DNA of 64,000 nucleotides from Nocardia sp. CDC159. GTDB taxonomy: Bacteria > Actinomycetota > Actinomycetes > Mycobacteriales > Mycobacteriaceae. The DNA lies in the NCBI RefSeq assembly GCF_023740735.1, contig NZ_JAMRXH010000001.1, positions 124,001-188,000 of the forward strand, given 5' to 3'. The notes beneath the pieces were generated by a model, which saw only the letters and a program-made list of their open reading frames with translations, was not told the DNA's origin and searched no databases. Made by a program: the position numbers and the translations under genes. Positions 28,747-37,531 of this stretch are shown here, piece after piece; within the stretch, counting starts at the first letter, position 1, and each line of letters begins with the position of its first letter.

Positions 28747-29709
28747 TCAGCCCCGGCTGACGTCGTCGATGGCCGCGGCGATGGCGCGGGGCAGTTCCAG
28801 GGTTTCGGCGGCGAGGATGCCGGTGAGCTGGGCGATGTCGCGGGCGCCGACGATCATGCTCGCGACCGTGGGGCGGTCGCGGATCCAGGCCAGGGCGACC
28901 GCGAGGGGGGAGGTGCCCAGGCCGTCGGCGGCGGTGACCAGGGCGTCGACCACGCGGGTGGCGTGTTCGTCGAGGCGGTCGCGGATCTCGGCGGCGGTGG
29001 CCTCGTCGGCCCCGCGGGAGTCGGCGGGTACGCCGTCGCGGTATTTGCCGGTGAGGATGCCCCCGGCCAGCGCGGTGGTCGCGATCAGGCCGACGCCGTG
29101 GTGGGTGGCGGCGGGCACGATATCGCGTTCGGGGCCGCGCGCGAGCAGCGAATAGGGGACCGCGGCGGCGGTGATCGGCGCGGCGGAGGCGAGGGTGGCC
29201 AGCTGCCAGGCGTTGAGGCCGCGCACGCCCGCGTAGCGGACCCGGCCCGAGCGCACCGCGTATTCCAGCGTGGTGGCGATCTCCTCGAGCGGGGTGTGCG
29301 GATCCCAGGCCGCCACACTCCAGATGTCGAGGTAGTCGGTGCCCAATTCGGCCAGGGTGTGGTCGAGTTGGCGCATCAGGGTGCGCCGGGAGGCGTCCAC
29401 GGCCCAGTGGATCTCGGGGGCGGGCGACCCGGCCGGATCGATGACCGAGGGCACCGGCACCAGGCCCGCGCAGCCCGACAGCACCAGATCTCCGCGCGGC
29501 ACGAGTTCGTCGATGAGCCCGCCGAGGATCCGCTGGGAGGCGCCGCCGTGGTAGGCGGGGGAGGTGTCGATGAGCGTGCCGCCCGCCTCGACGAAGGCCA
29601 CCAGTTGCACCGACGCGTCGTCGGCGTCGGTTTCCCGGCCCCAGGTGTGGGTGGCCAGCCCTATCCGCGACACCCGTAATCCGCTGCGCCCGACCACTCG
29701 CTGTTCCAT
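28747..29709 (-). CDS. Aldo/keto reductase-fold protein lacking catalytic Lys and His
   Basis: A 320-residue AKR-fold protein (start LRVSRIGLATHTWGRE, NADP-site helix ending SMIVGARDIAQL). Of the catalytic tetrad, Asp48 and Tyr53 are kept (DTSPAY). The Lys expected in the ATK-type strand is Gly79 (VLSGC), and the His expected in LH-x-WD is Ala133 (SVAAWD). The second AKR in this window (37532) keeps all four residues. The protein may bind NADPH without classical AKR chemistry, or do other chemistry. ATG 29709 was preferred; GTG codons just upstream are possible. Confidence 0.8.
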   Translation of the reverse strand: MEQRVVGRSGLRVSRIGLATHTWGRETDADDASVQLVAFVEAGGTLIDTSPAYHGGASQRILGGLIDELVPRGDLVLSGCAGLVPVPSVIDPAGSPAPEIHWAVDASRRTLMRQLDHTLAELGTDYLDIWSVAAWDPHTPLEEIATTLEYAVRSGRVRYAGVRGLNAWQLATLASAAPITAAAVPYSLLARGPERDIVPAATHHGVGLIATTALAGGILTGKYRDGVPADSRGADEATAAEIRDRLDEHATRVVDALVTAADGLGTSPLAVALAWIRDRPTVASMIVGARDIAQLTGILAAETLELPRAIAAAIDDVSRG

Positions 29710-30021
29710 CACCGTGCCCACACTTCCGTCACGGGGTAAGAGCCTAGGGCCACAACCGGTTCGGAACCGGCTATCCCCCCGCGAACCGCCGAACTTGTCG
29801 CCGGCCCGCCCGTTCCCGGACCGCGCGCGACTCCCGCCGCGCCCCCGCCCCGTTCGCGGTGCGCGAAACCCCGCCCGCCCCGCGGCCGGGCGCCCATCGC
29901 CGTGAAACCGTTGCGCGCCAAGGTGATCGGCCCGCACCCATCCCGCGCGGCCGAAGTTCGTACCGGACGGTGTCACGCGGCCGCGCTGGCGCACCGGCCA
30001 TGATCGCCTACGCTGGGGGCC
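29710..30021. other. Divergent intergenic region
   Basis: This 312-base gap between the AKR and the histidine phosphatase holds the -10 box of the latter near its right end. On the other side AKR promoter elements (TAGGCT near 29743 on the minus strand) are possible. No gene is seen. Confidence 0.5.
30009..30014 (+). promoter_or_regulatory. -10 hexamer TACGCT, leaderless start
   Basis: TACGCT ends seven bases before ATG 30022. Confidence 0.6.
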
Positions 30022-30762
30022 ATGACGGTGATCCTGCTGCGGCACGGGGTGTCGGCCTCCAACACCGCGCGCACGCTGGCCGGGCGCAGCCCGGGGGTGG
30101 ATCTCACCGACCGCGGCCGCGAGCAGGCCCAGGCGGTCGCGGCGCGGCTGGGCGCGCTGCCGATCGAGCACATCGTGGCCTCGCCGCTGCTGCGCTGTCA
30201 GCGCACGATCGCCCCGCTGGCGGACAAGCTGGGCCTGCGACCACAGGTCGAGGAGGCGCTGGCCGAGGTCGACTACGGCGACTGGACCGGCCGCACCCTG
30301 GACGAGCTGGTGAAGGAGCCGCTGTGGAAGGTGGTGCAGCGCCACGCCTCCGCGGCGGTGTTCCCGGGCGGCGAGGGGCTGGCGCAGGTGCAGCATCGGG
30401 CCGTGGCCGCCGTCCGCGCCCACGACGCACGGCTCGGCGAGCAACACGGCCGCGACGTGCTGTGGGTGGCGTGCAGCCACGGTGATGTGATCAAGGCGGT
30501 GCTGGCCGACGCGTTCGGTGTGCACCTGGACGGATTCCAGCGCATCGTGGTCGAACCGGCGTCGATCAGCGTGGTCCGCTACACCCCGACCGCCCCGTAT
30601 GTCTGGCGGGTAAACGACACCGGCGCCGATCTGTCGGCGCTGGTGGCAACCGTCGAGCAACGATCGGGGCAGCGGGCCGGACCGGTCCCTGGCGGTGAGG
30701 TGGGCGCCGCCGCGGGTACGGATAATGGGAATGCGGAACGCCCCGAATCGCGTAGTGAGTAG
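30022..30762 (+). CDS. Histidine phosphatase, MSMEG_4193/Rv2135c type
   Basis: A 246-residue phosphoglycerate-mutase-like phosphatase. The phospho-His is in LLRHGVSASNTA, a conserved Arg pair follows, the general acid Glu is in EVDYGDWTGRTL, and the second catalytic His is in ACSHGDVIK. It removes phosphate from a small molecule; the substrate is unknown. The last 40 residues are a disordered tail. It heads a gene string (phosphatase, DUF3090, kinase-like) conserved across actinobacteria. Confidence 0.9.
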   Translation: MTVILLRHGVSASNTARTLAGRSPGVDLTDRGREQAQAVAARLGALPIEHIVASPLLRCQRTIAPLADKLGLRPQVEEALAEVDYGDWTGRTLDELVKEPLWKVVQRHASAAVFPGGEGLAQVQHRAVAAVRAHDARLGEQHGRDVLWVACSHGDVIKAVLADAFGVHLDGFQRIVVEPASISVVRYTPTAPYVWRVNDTGADLSALVATVEQRSGQRAGPVPGGEVGAAAGTDNGNAERPESRSE

Positions 30763-30786
30763 TGCAGCCGGTATCAGGAGGTGCAG

Positions 30787-31374
30787 ATGGCCCGAGCAAT
30801 CCATGTATTTCGCACCCCCGATCGTTTCGTCGCCGGGACGGTCGGTGAACCAGGCGATCGCTCGTTCTATCTGCAGGCAGTGCAGGAGCCCCGGGTGGTC
30901 AGCGTGCTGTTGGAGAAGCAGCAGGTGAAGGTGCTGGCCGACCGGATGGGGCTGCTGCTGGACGAGGTGGCGCGCCGCTTCGGCGCGTCGGTGCCCCCGC
31001 AGGCCGAGGAGGTGAGCGACACCGCCCCGCTGCGCATGCCGATCGACGCCGAATTTCGGGTCGGCACAATGGGTTTGGGCTGGGACGCGGACGCGGGCGC
31101 GGTGGTGGTGGAGCTGCTGGCGATCACCGAGACCGAGGTCGACGAGTCGGTGGTGCTCGACGACACCGAGGAGGGCCCGGACGCGGTGCGGGTGTTCTTG
31201 ACCCCGGTGCAGGCGCGGGAGTTCGCGTTACGGTCGGCGAAGGTGATCGCCGCCGGGCGCCCGCCATGCCCGCTGTGCGGGGAGCCGCTGTCGGTGAAGG
31301 GGCACATGTGTGTGCGCACCAACGGCTACAAGCGCGGCGACATCTTCGGCGCGGCCGATCTGGAGGAGGACTGA
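30787..31374 (+). CDS. DUF3090 family protein
   Basis: A 195-residue soluble protein with ARAIHVFRTPDRFVAGTVG at the N-terminus and a C-terminal zinc-ribbon-like motif (CPLCGEPL then HMCVRTNGY). The Cys pattern C-x2-C-x9-C plus His could bind one metal. DUF3090 proteins are actinobacterial and always sit between a histidine phosphatase and a SCO1664-type kinase-like gene (Rv2134c in mycobacteria), which implies one pathway, but no function is known. ATG 30787 follows GGAGG; a GTG two codons upstream is weaker. Confidence 0.88.
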   Translation: MARAIHVFRTPDRFVAGTVGEPGDRSFYLQAVQEPRVVSVLLEKQQVKVLADRMGLLLDEVARRFGASVPPQAEEVSDTAPLRMPIDAEFRVGTMGLGWDADAGAVVVELLAITETEVDESVVLDDTEEGPDAVRVFLTPVQAREFALRSAKVIAAGRPPCPLCGEPLSVKGHMCVRTNGYKRGDIFGAADLEED

Positions 31375-31378
31375 ACGC

Positions 31379-32167
31379 GTGAGCACCGACGGCGACCCGT
31401 TCTATACCGGTGAGCTGTCGGTGATCGGCCGGGTCACCACCGCCAGCAATCTCACCCTGGTGTGCGAGCTCGACGGCACCGACGCGCGGGTGGTGTACAA
31501 GCCGGTGCGCGGGGAGCGGCCGCTGTGGGATTTTCCCGACGGCACCCTGGCCGGGCGCGAGGTGGCCTCGTATCTGGTGTCGGCCGCACTGGGCTGGTCG
31601 GTGATCCCGGAGACGATTCTGCGGGAGGGCCCGCTGGGCCCGGGGATGGTGCAGCGCTGGGTGGAGTCGGCCGATCCGGACGTGGGCGGGCGGCTGGATC
31701 TGGTGGATCTGGTGCCGATCGGGGCGGTGCCGCCGGGTTTCCGGGAGGTGTTGCGCGCGGTGGACGGCACCGGCGCGGAGGTCTCACTGGTGCATGCCGA
31801 CGACCCGCGGCTGCGGCGGATGGCGGTGTTGGATGTGGTGCTCAACAACGCCGACCGCAAGGGCGGGCACGCGCTGGCGGGTGCCGACGGCGGGGTCTAC
31901 GGTGTCGATCACGGCATCTGCCTGCACGCCGAGCCGAAGTTGCGCACGGTGCTGTGGGGCTGGGCGGGTGAGCCGGTGGGCGAGGAGTTGCTCACCGATA
32001 TCGCGGAATTCGTCAAGGCGTTGCCCGGGGAGACCGGCGACGCGCTGGCCGGCCACATCACCGACGAGGAGATCGAGGCGCTGGCCGCGCGCGGGCGGGC
32101 GCTGCTGGACGATCCGGTGCTGCCGCTGCCGGTGTCGGCGCGCCCGATCCCCTGGCCCGCGTTCTGA
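31379..32167 (+). CDS. SCO1664-family PI3/4-kinase-like protein
   Basis: A 262-residue protein with a phosphatidylinositol-3/4-kinase-like catalytic fold: a nucleotide-binding Lys in VVYKPVRGERPLWDFP, the catalytic loop VLDVVLNNADRKGGHAL with Asp and Asn, and the metal-binding VYGVDHGIC. It probably phosphorylates a small molecule or a protein; the substrate is unknown. It starts four bases after the DUF3090 stop. A phosphatase, a metal-site protein and a kinase in one operon suggest a phosphorylation cycle, which is inference. Confidence 0.85.
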   Translation: MSTDGDPFYTGELSVIGRVTTASNLTLVCELDGTDARVVYKPVRGERPLWDFPDGTLAGREVASYLVSAALGWSVIPETILREGPLGPGMVQRWVESADPDVGGRLDLVDLVPIGAVPPGFREVLRAVDGTGAEVSLVHADDPRLRRMAVLDVVLNNADRKGGHALAGADGGVYGVDHGICLHAEPKLRTVLWGWAGEPVGEELLTDIAEFVKALPGETGDALAGHITDEEIEALAARGRALLDDPVLPLPVSARPIPWPAF

Positions 32168-32317
32168 GTCCGTCTGCCGGGCATCGATACGGTGCCGCAA
32201 GATTGCAATTGTTGACTTTCCGGCACACGCTGCCGAAATGCAGGTCGTGCACGGCCACGGTGGTGGCGTGGGCCACCGGTGGACGGGGGCGGGCGGGCCG
32301 GGTCTCGATCTGACCTT

Positions 32318-32323
32318 TACCCT
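32318..32323 (+). promoter_or_regulatory. -10 hexamer TACCCT for mshC, leaderless start
   Basis: TACCCT ends six bases before ATG 32330. A weak GTGCCG/CGGCAC hairpin (32192-32226) lies upstream, so mshC probably has its own promoter. Confidence 0.6.
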
Positions 32324-32329
32324 CGAATC

Positions 32330-33568
32330 ATGCAGTCCTGGTCCGAAATAGCTGTCCCGACCGTCCCCGGATCCGGACCGCCGTTGCGGTTGTACGACAC
32401 CGCCGATCGGCAGGTGCGCCCGGTGACCCCCGGCGCCACCGCCACCGTCTACGTCTGTGGCATCACCCCCTACGACGCCACTCATCTCGGCCACGCCGCG
32501 ACCTACCTCACCTTCGATCTGGTCAACCGGGTGCTGCGCGACGGCGGGCATCGGGTGCACTACGTGCAGAACGTGACCGATGTCGACGATCCGCTGTTCG
32601 AGCGGGCCGCGCGCGACGGGTTGGACTGGCGGGATCTGGGCGCGCGGGAGATCGCGCTGTATCGCGAGGACATGGCGGCGCTGCGGGTGCTGCCGCCGCG
32701 CGATTACGTGGGCGCGGTGGAGTCGGTCAATGAGGTCGTGGAGCTGGTGGACAAGCTGCTGGCCTGCGGTGCGGCATACGTGGTCGACGACGCGGAGTTT
32801 CCCGATATCTATTTCCGCCACGACGCCACCGAGCAGTTCGGCTACGAGTCCGGGTACGACCGGGCCACGATGGAGCGGTTGTTCGCCGAGCGCGGCGGCG
32901 ATCCGGACCGGCCGGGTAAGCGCGATCCGATCGATGCGCTGCTGTGGCGGGCGGCGCGCCCGGATGAGCCGTCGTGGCCCGCCCCCTTCGGCGCGGGTCG
33001 GCCGGGCTGGCATATCGAGTGTGCGGCGATCGCGTTGAACCGCATCGGCCCGGAGTTCGACATCCAGGGCGGCGGCAGCGATCTGATCTACCCCCATCAC
33101 GAGTATTCCGCCGCCCACGCCGAGGCCCTGGTGGCACATCGACGCTTCGCCCGCCACTATGTGCACGCCGGGCTGATCGGGCTGGACGGGGAGAAGATGT
33201 CCAAATCGCGCGGCAATCTGGTGTTCGTGTCGAAGCTGCGCGCGTCCGGGGTGGATCCGGCGGCGGTGCGGCTGGGCCTGTTCGCGGGGCACTACCGCCA
33301 GGACCGCGAGTGGACCGACGCCGTGCTCACCGAGGCCCAGACCCGGCTGGCGCGCTGGCGTCAGGCCGCGGCGCTCGAGTCGGCCCCGGCCGCCGACGAC
33401 ACCGTGGCCCGGTTGCGCCAGCATCTGGCCGACGATCTGGACACCGCCAAAGCGCTGGCGGCGGTGGACAATTGGGCCGCCCAGGCGCTCGAGTACGGCG
33501 GACCGGATCGTTCGGCGCCGGGGCTGGTGGTCGACGCGGTCGACGCGCTGCTGGGTATCCGGTTGTAG
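32330..33568 (+). CDS. mshC: Cysteine:glucosaminyl-inositol ligase, mycothiol biosynthesis
   Basis: A 412-residue class I ligase related to cysteinyl-tRNA synthetase. It joins Cys to GlcN-Ins with ATP, the third step of mycothiol synthesis. Visible are the zinc-ligand Cys and HIGH-equivalent in [21 protein letters not shown] and [14 protein letters not shown] for zinc, and KMSKSRGN for ATP. Its length is that of MshC; the C-terminal anticodon-binding part of true CysRS is reduced. Mycothiol is the main low-mass thiol of actinobacteria. Confidence 0.95.
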   Translation: MQSWSEIAVPTVPGSGPPLRLYDTADRQVRPVTPGATATVYVCGITPYDATHLGHAATYLTFDLVNRVLRDGGHRVHYVQNVTDVDDPLFERAARDGLDWRDLGAREIALYREDMAALRVLPPRDYVGAVESVNEVVELVDKLLACGAAYVVDDAEFPDIYFRHDATEQFGYESGYDRATMERLFAERGGDPDRPGKRDPIDALLWRAARPDEPSWPAPFGAGRPGWHIECAAIALNRIGPEFDIQGGGSDLIYPHHEYSAAHAEALVAHRRFARHYVHAGLIGLDGEKMSKSRGNLVFVSKLRASGVDPAAVRLGLFAGHYRQDREWTDAVLTEAQTRLARWRQAAALESAPAADDTVARLRQHLADDLDTAKALAAVDNWAAQALEYGGPDRSAPGLVVDAVDALLGIRL

Positions 33569-33570
33569 CG

Positions 33571-33629
33571 TCGCCGGGCGGACGGCCTTCTCGTCGGGAC
33601 AGCTGGCGGGTGCGCGGTTCGCCCGGCGA
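33571..33629 (+). terminator. Inverted repeat after mshC
   Basis: TCGCCGGGCG (33571-33580) pairs perfectly with 33620-33629 across a 39-base loop, right after the mshC stop. A second short hairpin, CCAAGGG/CCCTTGG, lies at 33672-33700. One or both may end mshC and the convergent aat transcript. Confidence 0.5.
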
Positions 33630-33822
33630 TCCGCACCCCCGATTCAGCATTGCCGTTGTCGGCCCGGGGAGCCAAGGGTCCGTTGGTAGTAGTCCCTTGG
33701 TGCCGGGTCCGGCGCATCGACGTCGAGACGAGGCTGTCGATCGAGGCGCGATGCGGGCCGTGGCAACGCGAATCCGGCCCGTCGATCCATGATGTTGCCG
33801 ACCTATCGCCTCGGTGATCCAT

Positions 33823-34560
33823 TCACGCCGGGAGATGGTGGGGGGAGTTGGGGACCGGGATTTCGAACTGCCAGGGGCCGGGGAGGCCGGGACGGGCGGC
33901 GGCCTGGGTGTGTAGGTGCAGGTAGTCCGCACGGGGGAGGTCGATGGCGCCGAGAGAGGTGAGGTGGCCGGAGGTGACCTGGCAGTCGATGAGGGCGAAA
34001 TCCCAGGCGGCCAGTTGGGCGCAGAGCCAATACAGCGCGACCTTGGAGGTGTCCCGGGCGCGGGAGAACATGGACTCGCCGGCGAAGGAACGACCGCATG
34101 CGACGCCGTAGAGGCCGCCGACAAGGTCGCCGTCGCGCCACACCTCGACTGAGTGCGCCTGACCGAGGTGGTGCAGCCGCAGGTAGGCCGCCAGCATGTC
34201 GGAGCCGATCCAGGTTCCGGCCGCCTTGTCGCGCGGTCCGGCGCAATTCGATATGACCTCGGCGAAGGCGCGATCCATGGTCACCGCGTAGTCGGCCTTG
34301 GCAACAGATCGGCGATAGGACTTGGTCACCCGCAGGTCGGTCGGCACCAGAATGCTCCGCGGGTCCGGGCAGTACCAGTGGATCGTTTCGCCGGGGTTGT
34401 ACCAGGGAAAGATTCCCGCGGAATAGGCGCCCAACAGCCGCTCTGGTGACAGATCCCCGCCGAAAGCGACCAGCCCGGACGGATCCGCCAGCTCGACAGG
34501 TGGGAAAGGCTGGTCTGGATGGACCAGATGCATCCGCATCAGGTCGGTAGGGTCGATCAC
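33823..34560 (-). CDS. aat: Leucyl/phenylalanyl-tRNA-protein transferase
   Basis: A 245-residue enzyme that adds Leu or Phe from aminoacyl-tRNA to proteins with N-terminal Arg or Lys, marking them for Clp degradation. Family signatures are intact: GLVAFGGDLSPERLLGAYS, GIFPWY, the acceptor-site GESMFSRARDTSKVAL and IDCQVTSGHLTSLGA. GTG 34560 follows TAATCT by seven bases. It stands alone between convergent mshC and a distant TetR gene. Confidence 0.93.
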   Translation of the reverse strand: MIDPTDLMRMHLVHPDQPFPPVELADPSGLVAFGGDLSPERLLGAYSAGIFPWYNPGETIHWYCPDPRSILVPTDLRVTKSYRRSVAKADYAVTMDRAFAEVISNCAGPRDKAAGTWIGSDMLAAYLRLHHLGQAHSVEVWRDGDLVGGLYGVACGRSFAGESMFSRARDTSKVALYWLCAQLAAWDFALIDCQVTSGHLTSLGAIDLPRADYLHLHTQAAARPGLPGPWQFEIPVPNSPHHLPA

Positions 34561-34885
34561 CGGACAGAGATTACCGACCCGAGCGACCAGCCTCAGGCTG
34601 CGACGGCGGGACGAACCGTCGCACGGGATCGGTCCGCGGACTTGGCAACCGTCGAGCGGGAACTCGCCCAGGCGACTGGGCCGATCGCTCCCTAATCAGT
34701 CGCTCCCCGACGTGCTCTTCTATCTCTGTGTGGTCGCAGAAGTGGGCGGAGCGGAACGGGTCGATCCGGCTTCCATGCCACCTCGGTAACGCACGGAACG
34801 CGGCATTGGCGGACATTCTGGTCGAAGCCGTGGTCTGGGAGTATCTGCTCGTTCCGGAGACTGCTTGGGCACCTTCGTGTTCGGC
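34561..34885. other. Intergenic stretch with one hairpin
   Basis: This 325-base stretch holds the aat promoter (TAATCT on the minus strand, 34568-34573) and a perfect 8-bp hairpin TGCGACGG/CCGTCGCA (34599-34606 with 34616-34623). Short frames on both strands show no coding bias or homology. Confidence 0.5.
34568..34573 (-). promoter_or_regulatory. -10 hexamer TAATCT for aat, leaderless start
   Basis: TAATCT on the minus strand ends seven bases before GTG 34560. Confidence 0.6.
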
Positions 34886-35500
34886 CTACGGCGTTTGCGA
34901 CTTCTCATGGGCGTGTTGGTTGTTCGCCGGTGCGGGGAGGCCGAAAGCGCAGTGCAGTACTGCCGTGATCTCGTCGCGGTCGGGTGGGTTGGGGCGGATG
35001 AGTCCGTGCAGGATATAGCCGGTGATGACGCTGACGGCCGTGGTGGCGGTGGTCGGATCGGTGAAGTGGGGGGTCAGCGAGTCGATTGCCTGGTCGTAGA
35101 AGCGTTGTGCCATCGGTTGGAGGTCGGGCCTGCGTAGGGCGGCCATGATCAGCTCGAGTTGCACGATGCTGTGTCGACGGTGGTCGGCGAGGCGAGCCGC
35201 GACGGTGTCGACCAGGGCGGCGATGACCTGTTCGAGGGTGTCGCCTGCGTGTTGCTCGGACCAGGCCCGCAGATAGTCGGCGTGGTCGTCGATCGCGCGT
35301 GCCAGGACCACGGCGATGAGATCGTCACGGTCGGCGAAGTAATAGGTGGTCGAGCCCAGCGGCACTCCAGCGGTCTCGGCGACGGCGCGGTGGGTCAGTC
35401 CCTCCAGGCCGCGTTCGGCGATGACCTGCTCTCCCGCCGCGGCCAGCTGGTCGCGCCGCCGGGAGGGCTTCCGCCGCCGCGCCGGTTGCTGATCGTTCAC
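34886..35500 (-). CDS. TetR-family repressor
   Basis: A 204-residue regulator. The N-terminal helix-turn-helix (about 15-60) reads RRRDQLAAAGEQVIAERG, then THRAVAETAGVPLGSTTYYF. The C-terminal ligand domain is all-helical. GTG 35500 was chosen because GGAGG lies five bases upstream; longer frames starting at 35521 or 35548 would run into the operator. It is divergent from the quinone oxidoreductase operon, with three GTAC repeats between them, so it very probably represses that operon. Confidence 0.87.
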   Translation of the reverse strand: MNDQQPARRRKPSRRRDQLAAAGEQVIAERGLEGLTHRAVAETAGVPLGSTTYYFADRDDLIAVVLARAIDDHADYLRAWSEQHAGDTLEQVIAALVDTVAARLADHRRHSIVQLELIMAALRRPDLQPMAQRFYDQAIDSLTPHFTDPTTATTAVSVITGYILHGLIRPNPPDRDEITAVLHCAFGLPAPANNQHAHEKSQTP

Positions 35501-35520
35501 TGTCTCCTCCATCACATCCA

Positions 35521-35547
35521 TGTACGTTTGTACAAGTTGTTTGTACA
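35521..35547. promoter_or_regulatory. TetR operator with three GTAC sites
   Basis: GTAC occurs at 35522, 35530 and 35543. The first two form the inverted repeat TGTAC-GTTT-GTACA (35521-35534), overlapping the palindrome TTGTACAA (35528-35535); TTTGTACA recurs at 35540-35547. This AT-rich block lies between the TetR and oxidoreductase starts. Confidence 0.65.
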
Positions 35548-35689
35548 CTACTGTTGTGCCCCGATTTGGGAGCTACTCCCGCAGATCGCTGAAATTTTGC
35601 CTCTAAGCAGAGAATGCCCATGATTGCCAGCTCTGAAGAACCAACGTTCCCGGGCGGGGACCGGTCGAGACGAGAGGAGCGGAAACACC

Positions 35690-36793
35690 ATGAAGGCTGT
35701 GCTGTTGAAGGAATTCGGCTCGCCGTTGTCGGTGGAGAACGTGCCCGATCCGGCGCTGGGGACCGGTGAGGTGATCGTGGATGTGGCCGCGGCCGGTGTG
35801 CCGGTGCACATGGGTGCGATTCTCAGCGGCGAGCGAGACAATTACCTGCTCGACCTGCCGGTGGTGCCCGGCGGCTTGGCGGTGGGCCGGGTACGTGCCC
35901 TCGGACCGGACGCGACCCGACTGTCGCTGGGGGACTGGGTGTGGTGCGATCCGACCGTCCGCTCGCGTGATGATGTGCGCAGTCCGGACATCTATCTGCA
36001 GGGCGGGACCGCCAATGGCGAGAGTGCGTTGCCGCTGATGCGGTATTTCGGCAACGGCTCCTACGCCGAGCAGTTGCTGATCCCGACCGAGAACGCCTAC
36101 CCGATCGGCCCGATCGACCCTGCCGACGTTGGTAAATGGGTGGCGGTGAACAACTGCGCAACCCCCTACGGCGGCCTGCTCGCGGCCGACCTGAAAGCCG
36201 GGGAAACGATCTTGATCAGCGGCGCGACCGGCAACTACGGCAGTGCGGCGGTTTCCCTCGCGATCGCGATGGGCGCCGGGTGCGTCGTCGCGCCGGGCCG
36301 CAATCAGAAAGTGTTGACCGAACTCGAGCGACGCTTCGGTTCCCGAGTCCGCACCGTTGAGCTGTCCGGACAGGAGGACGAGGACCGCGAACGGATGCGC
36401 CGCGCCGCGCCTGGACCGATCGACGTGGTGTTCGACATGCTCTCACCGTCCGCCCCGGCGACCGCGGTACGCACCGCCATCATGACCGTGCGCCCGGGAG
36501 GCCGGGTGATCCTCATGGGCGGGGTCGGCTCGCTGGGCGGGGAGGATCTGTCCCTGCCCTACTGGAACTGGTTCGTGACCAACAACATCACCGTGCGCGG
36601 CCAGTTGATGTACCCGCGCGAGGCCAACGTCGGCCTGATCGCCCTCACCCGCTCCGGCCTGTTCGATCTCGACCAGTTCGACATCAGCGAATTCGCTCTC
36701 GATGACATCGACAAGGCCATCGACCACGCCGCCGCCGAAGGCGGACCATTCAAGTTCACCGTCGTCAAACCATCACCGCGGCAATCGCAATGA
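35690..36793 (+). CDS. Zinc-free MDR oxidoreductase (quinone oxidoreductase-like)
   Basis: A 367-residue medium-chain dehydrogenase/reductase. The GroES-like part ends near 150. The NADPH-binding Rossmann motif is ISGATGNYGSAAVSLAIAMGAG, and VVFDML and ILMGGVG follow. No zinc-ligand cysteines or structural-zinc loop are visible, so it belongs with the quinone oxidoreductases or enoyl reductases. GAGAGGAG precedes ATG 35690. It heads an operon with SnoaL and AKR genes, suggesting stepwise reduction of an electrophilic or quinone compound. Confidence 0.82.
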   Translation: MKAVLLKEFGSPLSVENVPDPALGTGEVIVDVAAAGVPVHMGAILSGERDNYLLDLPVVPGGLAVGRVRALGPDATRLSLGDWVWCDPTVRSRDDVRSPDIYLQGGTANGESALPLMRYFGNGSYAEQLLIPTENAYPIGPIDPADVGKWVAVNNCATPYGGLLAADLKAGETILISGATGNYGSAAVSLAIAMGAGCVVAPGRNQKVLTELERRFGSRVRTVELSGQEDEDRERMRRAAPGPIDVVFDMLSPSAPATAVRTAIMTVRPGGRVILMGGVGSLGGEDLSLPYWNWFVTNNITVRGQLMYPREANVGLIALTRSGLFDLDQFDISEFALDDIDKAIDHAAAEGGPFKFTVVKPSPRQSQ

Positions 36794-36897
36794 AGCCTCG
36801 GACCGCCCAGGGACGGTTCACAAACGGTGCAGGGACGGGGTCACGCACAAGGAGAAGGCCCCCATGACAGGTGCACACGACAAGGACGTCGCGCCGG

Positions 36898-37045
36898 CCA
36901 TTGGACCGGGTGGCCGACGATGTGACGCGGACGCTGCCCCCGGTGACCCGGCCGCAAAACCTCGTTCCAGATCCGCCACGGCGAAATACGCGGCGTGCGC
37001 GAATACAACGACACCCAACACCAGGCTGTGGTTTTCGCCGGTTGG
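36898..37045 (+). pseudogene. Decayed SnoaL-like gene
   Basis: Two fragments in different frames read like parts of one NTF2/SnoaL protein. From 36901 comes LDRVADDVTRTL. From 36965, one frame over, comes FQIRHGEIRGVREYNDTQH, matching FQIRDGKIHSVHEYFDTQH of the intact gene just downstream. A stop codon separates them in the second frame and the middle of the domain is missing. It is best read as the remains of a duplicate of the neighbouring SnoaL gene. Confidence 0.6.
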
Positions 37046-37113
37046 GAGTTTGATTTCCAGAAACGCTTCTCCGGACATGCCGGAGACAGTTCAGAACCAT
37101 GGAGGTCGTTTCC

Positions 37114-37521
37114 ATGACAGCCGAAGAGAACAAGCAGGTGGTTCGACGCTATTTCGAGCTCGTCTCCGGCGGCCGCGTCGATGAGGCGGCTGACTTGTTG
37201 GCCGACGATGCGGTCCAGGTGGTGCCCGGTGATCCGACCCGCATGCCGGGTGCGGGCACCCACCCGAAGGCCGAGCTGGTGGCGGCACTGCACGGGTTGC
37301 GCGACGCCGCGCCTGATGGAATCGCTTTCACCCCAACCACTTTCACAGCCGAAGACGACCGTGTCGCCGTGGAGGGCGAAAGCTACGGCAAGCTCGCCAA
37401 CGGCAAGATCTACAACACCCCCCTGCACCACCTGTTCCAGATCCGCGACGGCAAGATCCACAGCGTCCACGAGTACTTCGATACCCAGCACGCCGCGGAA
37501 GCCTTTGCCGACCCGAGTTGA
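37114..37521 (+). CDS. SnoaL-like (NTF2-fold) protein
   Basis: A 135-residue cone-shaped alpha+beta protein: EENKQVVRRYFELVSGGRVD helix, LLADDAVQVVPGD strand, and the closing FQIRDGKIHSVHEYFDTQH strands. SnoaL-like proteins are small isomerases, cyclases or binding proteins; the substrate is not evident. ATG 37114 follows GGAGG; the in-frame ATG at 37099 contains that site. Third intact gene region of the TetR-controlled operon. Confidence 0.83.
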   Translation: MTAEENKQVVRRYFELVSGGRVDEAADLLADDAVQVVPGDPTRMPGAGTHPKAELVAALHGLRDAAPDGIAFTPTTFTAEDDRVAVEGESYGKLANGKIYNTPLHHLFQIRDGKIHSVHEYFDTQHAAEAFADPS

Positions 37522-37531
37522 GGAGGAAATC

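Noticed and set aside
31310..31378. N-terminal extension of the SCO1664-type protein
   Set aside because: It would overlap the zinc-ribbon end of DUF3090; GTG 31379 gives the family's expected length.
34571..35018. Short frames on both strands between aat and the TetR gene, considered as transposase remnants
   Set aside because: No transposase motif, no inverted terminal repeats and no codon bias.
35500..35548. Longer N-termini for the TetR gene starting at 35548, 35521 or 35512
   Set aside because: They run through the operator and lack a ribosome site; GTG 35500 has GGAGG at ideal spacing.
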